Under the pieces are notes generated by a model that was given only the letters and a program-made list of their open reading frames with translations, ran no database searches and was not told the DNA's origin. Of a DNA stretch of 64,000 nucleotides, positions 60,454-64,000 are shown in pieces; the first letter of the stretch is position 1; each line of letters begins with the position of its first letter. This stretch comes from an uncultured Prevotellaceae bacterium. GTDB taxonomy: Bacteria; Bacteroidota; Bacteroidia; Bacteroidales; Bacteroidaceae. The position numbers and the translations under genes were made by a program. The stretch spans positions 57,467-121,466 of the forward strand of contig CACWOS010000002.1 of the NCBI GenBank assembly GCA_902762565.1. The letters are read 5' to 3'.

Positions 60454-60900
60454 TCATGCCTTAACCTTAAAAATGGCCTTCTTAATTTCAGGAACGCCAG
60501 CGATACAGGGAGCATGACCGTCCTGTGGGAAGAAGATGGCCATCATGCCAGGCTGGCAGGTCAGATAGCTGTCGGCTGCCAAGTCGGGAATCTTCGTGAT
60601 GTCCTTCTCAGCGTTATATTCAGCATCGGGCAACTGATCGCGCTGGGTATAGCCAAAGGTCTCGGCATCAGACAGCGGAATCTGGATGTCAATCATCCTG
60701 TTATGCGTCTCAATAACGGCCTCGACAGGTGTTTTGCCTTTAGCCATCTGAATGTTCACAAAGAGGTCCTTGCCCTCTATTTCATACTTGCCAGGCTCCA
60801 GCGCGTTCAGGTCGTGCTGCTGGATAAATTCAACCACTTTGGGGAACAAGGGATTCACCTGAGCATAATTCTTCAGATTTTCTACTTTGTCAATAATCAT
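60454..60900 (-). CDS. YhcH/YjgK/YiaL family protein
   Basis: The 148-residue protein of the cupin-like YhcH family contains MIIDKVENLKNYAQVNPLF, GKYEIEGKDLFVNIQ, EAVIETHNRMIDIQIPLSDAETFGY and MMAIFFPQDGHAPCIA, with His and Glu residues that could bind a metal. Family members assist sialic acid or other sugar catabolism, perhaps as anomerases. It precedes glgB on the same strand by 47 nt. Confidence 0.93.
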   Translation of the reverse strand: MIIDKVENLKNYAQVNPLFPKVVEFIQQHDLNALEPGKYEIEGKDLFVNIQMAKGKTPVEAVIETHNRMIDIQIPLSDAETFGYTQRDQLPDAEYNAEKDITKIPDLAADSYLTCQPGMMAIFFPQDGHAPCIAGVPEIKKAIFKVKA

Positions 60901-60912
60901 AGTGCTTTTTAG

Positions 60913-60947
60913 TTTGAAATTTGAAATTTAATATTTGAAATTTATGA
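60913..60947. repeat. Heptamer array TTTGAAA-type
   Basis: Five 7-nt units (TTTGAAA, TTTGAAA, TTTAATA, TTTGAAA, TTTATGA) lie between YhcH and the four-helix-bundle gene and enter the latter's last codons. Confidence 0.82.
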
Positions 60948-61319
60948 TTTGTCTGCTTTCGTTGCTTTAACTATTTTTGTTAATACAGCTACAATCCGCT
61001 TTATGTCAGAAACTATTGAATCATATTCAATATCAGAAATATATTGTGTATCATGAATCAAATCAATCCAATAATAGGATTCAGAAGCTTCCTTTAATGC
61101 AACATTCATTTTATTACAAAAATCAGCTCTGCTTTGGGCATTTTTACCCTCAAAGACATTAGCCCCAATACTTGTCCCAGACCTGAACAATTGCTTCGAC
61201 ATAATAGATTCATTTTTACTTTCTTTTAGATAATTACATAAATTAACTACTCTGATAGCAAATGACTTTGAAAGTTCGTAAATGTCGTTTTCTATAATCT
61301 TATTATATTTTTCCAGCAT
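60942..61319 (-). CDS. Four-helix-bundle protein (23S rRNA IVP/Avd-like)
   Basis: The start MLEKYNKIIENDIYELS at 61319 is used; the frame upstream runs into a heptamer array. The 125-residue all-helical protein contains LSKSFAIRVVNLCNYL, LFRSGTSIGANVFEG and FCNKMNVALKEASESYYWI, the pattern of the S23/four-helix-bundle family. Members form pentamers, occur in 23S rRNA insertions, and are related to the Avd accessory protein of diversity-generating retroelements. No reverse transcriptase or rRNA is near. The gene is AT-rich and is flanked on both sides by heptamer arrays. Confidence 0.88.
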   Translation of the reverse strand: MLEKYNKIIENDIYELSKSFAIRVVNLCNYLKESKNESIMSKQLFRSGTSIGANVFEGKNAQSRADFCNKMNVALKEASESYYWIDLIHDTQYISDIEYDSIVSDIKRIVAVLTKIVKATKADKS

Positions 61320-61333
61320 ATAAATCAAATCAT

Positions 61334-61368
61334 AAACTTCAAACTTCAAATATCAAACTTCAAATATC
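61334..61368. repeat. Heptamer array AAACTTC/AAATATC
   Basis: AAACTTC, AAACTTC, AAATATC, AAACTTC, AAATATC, ending in the MORN gene stop codon. The unit AAACTTC is the same as in the kdsB array 1.7 kb away. Confidence 0.88.
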
Positions 61369-62482
61369 AATCTACCTGCCGTTTGCCACGTATATAGCTT
61401 CCCTGGGCAATGATGTTGCCGTTATGGTCTTTCTCAACGAAACGCCCGTCACGACGGTCGTCAACGTATGAGCCCTCAAAGCGCTTGCCTTCCTTGTCTT
61501 CCTCGATGGCCGGTCCCTGACGCTTACCCTGCTTGAAGTGGCCTTTGAACTTCGACCCGTCGGCATAGCGGGCTATACCCTCGCCGTGAATCTGGCCGTT
61601 CTGGAACTGACCCTCGAACACGTCACCATTCTTCATCGTCAGCTTGCCGCGTCCGTTAGGCTTGTCCTGTTTCCATTCGCCCTGATACTGGTTGCCGTTC
61701 TTCCAAACCAGCATGCCTTGGCCTTGCTTGGCACCTTTCTGGAACTGACCTGTATATTTGTCGCCATTGGCATAACGGAACACGCCCTGCCCAGTGCGCT
61801 GGCCGTTGACATAGTCACCCTCGTAGGTGTCACCATTCTGGAACTTATAGATACCTTTGCCATGCTGCACGTCGTTAGCCCACTGGCCAATATACACGTC
61901 ACCCGAGGCGTAGTGGTACGTACCCTTGCCCGAGCGCTGGTTGTCTTTCCACTGACCTGTATAGCTCGAACCGTCACCCCAGTCAAACTGGCCTTTGCCG
62001 TTCTTCATGTCGTTAGCCCATTCGCCTTCGTACCAAGCACCCTCCTTATGCGTGTAGCGACCTTGTCCGTGACGCTTGTTCTGCTTCCAATTGCCGTCAT
62101 ACTTGTCGCCATTATAATAATACATGGTACCGTGACCCTCTTGGTCGTCCCGATACCACAAGCCTTCATAGCGGTTGTTGTTCTGGAAATAGTAAGTACC
62201 CTTGCCGTGCTGATGGTCCTGAAGCCATTCACCTTCGTATTTCTCGCCGTCCAGGAAGGTGTAGACGCCATAGCCCTGACGCTTGCCTTTCACGTATTCA
62301 CCTTCAAAGATATCGCCGTCCTTCCATACCGTACGGCCTTTTCCGTGGGGTTTGCCAGCCTGCATTTCGCCCTTGTATTCTCCGCCGTCTTTCATCTTGT
62401 AAGTTCCCAGAGTTATCTTCTGGGCCTGAACGGAAAGAGCGCTTGTTGCCAATAATATTAATAATGTATATTGTATCTTCAT
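61367..62482 (-). CDS. Secreted MORN-repeat protein
   Basis: The 371-residue protein has a signal peptide (MKIQYTLLILLATSALSVQA) and then about a dozen MORN repeats of ~23 residues, each of the form YEGEWxxxxxHGKGxYxxxxG. MORN repeats make an extended beta ribbon and often bind lipids or other proteins; in bacteria such secreted versions are common but poorly understood. It has its own promoter, divergent from kdsB. Confidence 0.92.
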   Translation of the reverse strand: MKIQYTLLILLATSALSVQAQKITLGTYKMKDGGEYKGEMQAGKPHGKGRTVWKDGDIFEGEYVKGKRQGYGVYTFLDGEKYEGEWLQDHQHGKGTYYFQNNNRYEGLWYRDDQEGHGTMYYYNGDKYDGNWKQNKRHGQGRYTHKEGAWYEGEWANDMKNGKGQFDWGDGSSYTGQWKDNQRSGKGTYHYASGDVYIGQWANDVQHGKGIYKFQNGDTYEGDYVNGQRTGQGVFRYANGDKYTGQFQKGAKQGQGMLVWKNGNQYQGEWKQDKPNGRGKLTMKNGDVFEGQFQNGQIHGEGIARYADGSKFKGHFKQGKRQGPAIEEDKEGKRFEGSYVDDRRDGRFVEKDHNGNIIAQGSYIRGKRQVD

Positions 62483-62507
62483 GAATGTCCATTCGTTTGT
62501 TTAACCT

Positions 62508-62517
62508 TACAAAGGTA
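62508..62517 (-). promoter_or_regulatory. -7 box of the MORN gene
   Basis: The minus strand reads TACCTTTGTA about 25 nt before the ATG. Confidence 0.7.
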
Positions 62518-62560
62518 TAAAAAAAAATGCAATTCTTCGTTCAAATTCACAATTATTTTA

Positions 62561-62570
62561 TATCTTTGCA
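62561..62570 (+). promoter_or_regulatory. -7 box of kdsB
   Basis: TATCTTTGCA lies 20 nt before the ATG. Confidence 0.82.
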
Positions 62571-62590
62571 GAAAATTTAAGAAAAAGACT

Positions 62591-63403
62591 ATGAAGTTTA
62601 TTGCTATCATCCCCGCCCGCTATGCCTCCACCCGTTTCCCAGGCAAGCCCTTGGCCGTGCTGGGTGGAAAGCCCGTCATTCAGCGTGTTTACGAACAAGC
62701 CGTCTCCGTACTTCCCGAGGCCTACGTCGCTACCGACGACGAGCGCATCTTCCTGTGTGTCGAATCCTTTGGTGGACGTGCCGTCATGACGCGTGCCGAC
62801 CACAAGAGTGGCACCGACCGCATTCAGGAAGCCGTAGAATATATAGGTACCGATGCTGACGTCATCATTAATATTCAGGGCGACGAGCCCTTTGTACAAG
62901 CCTCACAGCTGCAGTCGCTCATGGCACTCTTCGACGACCCAACCACACAGATTGGCACCCTCGGCAAGCGCTTTGAGTCGATGGAAGCCGTCCAGAATCC
63001 CAACTCGCCCAAAATTGTCTGCGACCTGCGCGGCTTCGCCCTCTACTTCAGCCGCAGTGTCATTCCCTACGTTCGCGACGCAAATCATAATCTTCAAACT
63101 TCAAACTTCAATCTTCAAACTTCAAACTTCAATCTTCAAACTTCAAACTTCAATCTTCAAACTCTACCCTTCCCTTACCTCAAGCACCTCGGTCTCTATG
63201 CCTACCGCCGTGAGGTATTGCGCGAAGTGACACAACTGCCCCAATCGCCCCTTGAACGTGCCGAGAGCTTGGAACAGCTGCGCTGGCTGGAGAATGGCTA
63301 CCGCATCCGCGTCGGACTGACCGATGTCGAGACCGTCGGCATCGACACCCCTGAAGACCTCGCCCGCGCCGAAGAATTCCTAAAAAGGTGCTGCTCGCAA
63401 TGA
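62591..63403 (+). CDS. kdsB: 3-deoxy-manno-octulosonate cytidylyltransferase
   Basis: The start MKFIAIIPARYASTRFPGKPL is used; the open frame before it crosses the promoter. The 270-residue enzyme activates Kdo as CMP-Kdo for lipid A core synthesis. Family motifs are IPARYASTRFPGKPL, VATDD, INIQGDEPF, ALYFSRSVIPYVR and KHLGLYAYRREVL. Between the last two, residues ~167-191 are three and a part copies of NLQTSNF, encoded by an expanded heptamer array; the normal protein has a short loop here. Without the insert the protein would be close to the usual ~250 residues. Confidence 0.95.
   Translation: MKFIAIIPARYASTRFPGKPLAVLGGKPVIQRVYEQAVSVLPEAYVATDDERIFLCVESFGGRAVMTRADHKSGTDRIQEAVEYIGTDADVIINIQGDEPFVQASQLQSLMALFDDPTTQIGTLGKRFESMEAVQNPNSPKIVCDLRGFALYFSRSVIPYVRDANHNLQTSNFNLQTSNFNLQTSNFNLQTLPFPYLKHLGLYAYRREVLREVTQLPQSPLERAESLEQLRWLENGYRIRVGLTDVETVGIDTPEDLARAEEFLKRCCSQ
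63089..63158. repeat. In-frame heptamer array in kdsB, 21-nt period
   Basis: The order AATCTTC, AAACTTC, AAACTTC is repeated three times exactly and followed by another AATCTTC. Because 3 x 7 = 21, it reads as a 7-residue repeat NLQTSNF without a frame change. Confidence 0.95.
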
Positions 63404-63413
63404 GTAGCACCTT
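63385..63413 (+). terminator. Terminator overlapping the kdsB stop codon
   Basis: AAGGTGCTGCTC pairs with GAGTAGCACCTT (12 bp, one G-T pair) around GCAAT-type loop bases and is followed by ATTTAAT. The stop TGA lies in the loop and right arm. Confidence 0.7.
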
Positions 63414-63515
63414 ATTTAATATGTAAGAGAGAGAGGCTTATCTATTGGAATGCGGGGATTTTTATGCTCTCAGCGATTTTTTTGCCTTGTTCTTTGTGGA
63501 TTAAAAAATAATCTG

Positions 63516-63525
63516 TATCTTTGCA
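63516..63525 (+). promoter_or_regulatory. -7 box of the antitoxin gene
   Basis: TATCTTTGCA lies 21 nt before the ATG. The rest of 63414-63546 shows nothing further. Confidence 0.78.
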
Positions 63526-63546
63526 GCGAAAACATAAAAAAGGATT

Positions 63547-63804
63547 ATGGAGACAATGCAACTACGTGCGGAATTGTTCCGCGAGATGAATCCATTGCTT
63601 GACAACAATGCGATGCTCACAAAGATGCTCGCATTCGTAAGGTCCCTGTTTGCTGCTCAGCAAATGGAGCAGGAGGCTGCGCAGAAGAAACACTACGAGG
63701 TGAAAACCGTGTCGCCCGACATTGAGAAATGGAGCGGCTGTGCTACGTTCACCCAGGAGGAGATAGAAAGTGACCCACGGTTAAAAGCGATCCTGAGCCG
63801 ATGA
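63547..63804 (+). CDS. Antitoxin-like protein of a PIN-type toxin-antitoxin pair
   Basis: The 85-residue protein METMQLRAELFREMNPLLDNNAML is a small helical protein with a C-terminal segment FTQEEIESDPRLKAILSR, of the kind found in antitoxins that precede PIN toxins in Bacteroidales. Assignment rests mainly on context: its stop overlaps (ATGA) the start of a PIN-domain frame. It would bind and neutralise the toxin and repress the promoter. As the toxin is truncated, the antitoxin may be an orphan. Confidence 0.75.
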   Translation: METMQLRAELFREMNPLLDNNAMLTKMLAFVRSLFAAQQMEQEAAQKKHYEVKTVSPDIEKWSGCATFTQEEIESDPRLKAILSR

Positions 63805-63884
63805 AACGCGTATTCCTTGACACCAACATCCTGATTGACTACATTCAGGCCCGTGCAGGTGGCGACGATGCTAGTGCACAATAG
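63801..63884 (+). pseudogene. Truncated PIN-domain (VapC-like) toxin
   Basis: An ATG overlapping the antitoxin stop opens MKRVFLDTNILIDYIQ, the first strand and catalytic Asp of a PIN ribonuclease, but the frame ends after 27 codons (ARAGGDDASAQ, stop). A PIN toxin is ~130 residues, so the later acidic residues are lost. The break coincides with an inverted repeat and non-coding sequence to the window end, consistent with an insertion or deletion. Confidence 0.82.
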
Positions 63885-63904
63885 GGTCGGTTCCGCTGTG
63901 CACT
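63873..63904. repeat. Inverted repeat at the break in the PIN toxin
   Basis: AGTGCACA and TGTGCACT form an 8-bp perfect inverted repeat separated by 16 nt, beginning one codon before the end of the truncated frame. Confidence 0.65.
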
Positions 63905-63979
63905 CGATAGAAAAGTTAAATCTATGGCAGAAATTGATACTTTTTCGGGCAAACAGAGCTGAATATCAGAGAAAAATGT

Positions 63980-63989
63980 TACCTTTGCA
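63980..63989 (+). promoter_or_regulatory. -7 box reading out of the window
   Basis: TACCTTTGCA, followed by a CAGCC/GGCTG inverted repeat, suggests a gene starting just beyond the window end. Confidence 0.6.
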
Positions 63990-64000
63990 GCCAAAGGCTG

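Noticed and set aside
58655-60517. A 620-codon open frame opposite glgB
   Set aside because: It mirrors the GlgB reading frame exactly in extent, has no recognisable domain or promoter, and is best explained by codon bias of the real gene.
60942-61319. Diversity-generating retroelement
   Set aside because: The four-helix-bundle protein resembles Avd, but there is no reverse transcriptase, template repeat or variable repeat near it.
61538-62455. A 305-codon open frame opposite the MORN gene
   Set aside because: The opposite strand of a regular repeat protein stays open by repetition; the product is a hydrophobic repeat without a family match.

Overview
The window looks like a chromosome segment of a Prevotella-like member of the Bacteroidales. 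The main support is the promoter type: at least sixteen sites match the Bacteroidetes -7 box TAnnTTTG, usually TACCTTTGCA or TATCTTTGCA, placed just before genes. The gene set also fits: class III fructose-1,6-bisphosphatase, a methylmalonyl-CoA decarboxylase operon, GldE next to Ssb, a DUF4494-type gene beside YggS, SpoIIE/RsbW/STAS partner switching, and PqqD/HPr-kinase-like genes. The assignment is by pattern only. There is no complete insertion sequence, prophage or CRISPR array, and most of the window is densely coding core genome.

Layout. 1-6.6 kb (+): two tandem acyl-CoA ligases (the first cut by the window edge), two glycosyltransferase-like genes, fructose-1,6-bisphosphatase and a short FolK-like protein. 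6.6-10.4 kb (-): a Wzz-type chain-length protein, then a HAD phosphatase/panB/MFS operon. 10.5-22.9 kb (-): an eight-gene run beginning with a tight signalling cluster (zinc-ribbon protein, Ser/Thr kinase, four-module AAA+ ATPase, FHA protein, PP2C phosphatase) and continuing into metA, a U32 peptidase and a zinc-ribbon membrane protein. 23-32 kb: M13 peptidase, ABC-F ATPase, a divergent NAD-dependent DNA ligase, O-acetylhomoserine sulfhydrylase, a small HExxH protein and trpS. 32.3-35.1 kb (+): a membrane-anchored HTH protein, an NfeD/SPFH pair and an SDR. 35.2-38.3 kb (-): HPr-kinase-like, S24/S26 peptidase, PqqD and ABC exporter genes. 38.4-41 kb (+): methylmalonyl-CoA epimerase and decarboxylase subunits. 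41.3-44 kb (-): a tRNA cluster with a fused, truncated tRNA-Gly, followed by a hypothetical gene, ssb and gldE. 44-47 kb (+): RelA-type synthetase and a flavodoxin/ferredoxin protein. 47-49.5 kb (-): pseudokinase, DUF4494-like and YggS. 49.7-53.5 kb (+): aminotransferase, FtsX/LolE permease and mannonate dehydratase. 53.6-58.2 kb (-): dapA followed by a four-gene partner-switching module. 58.3-62.5 kb (-): glycogen branching enzyme, YhcH, a four-helix-bundle protein and a MORN protein. 62.6-64 kb (+): kdsB and a toxin-antitoxin pair whose PIN toxin is cut short.

How the genes work together. Three separate loci handle protein phosphorylation or partner switching: 14.2-22.9 kb, 48.3-49.5 kb and 53.6-57.3 kb. 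The first is the best candidate for an undescribed system. Zinc ribbons recur in four of the proteins of that transcription unit, its AAA+ protein has four modules of which the first lacks the catalytic Walker B glutamate, and kinase, phosphatase and phosphopeptide reader are encoded together. MetA has Glu at position 111 and a MetY homologue lies 16 kb away, which together predict methionine synthesis through O-acetylhomoserine.

A second theme is small repeats. There are about ten arrays with 7- or 8-nt period, two of them in frame inside genes (kdsB and the U32 peptidase). Two arrays have a 22-nt period, one of them in frame in the ABC-F gene. Three copies of a 30-nt near-palindrome lie in frame in two adjacent genes (ligase and metY). 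The intact in-frame inserts keep the frame and fall in linkers or loops.
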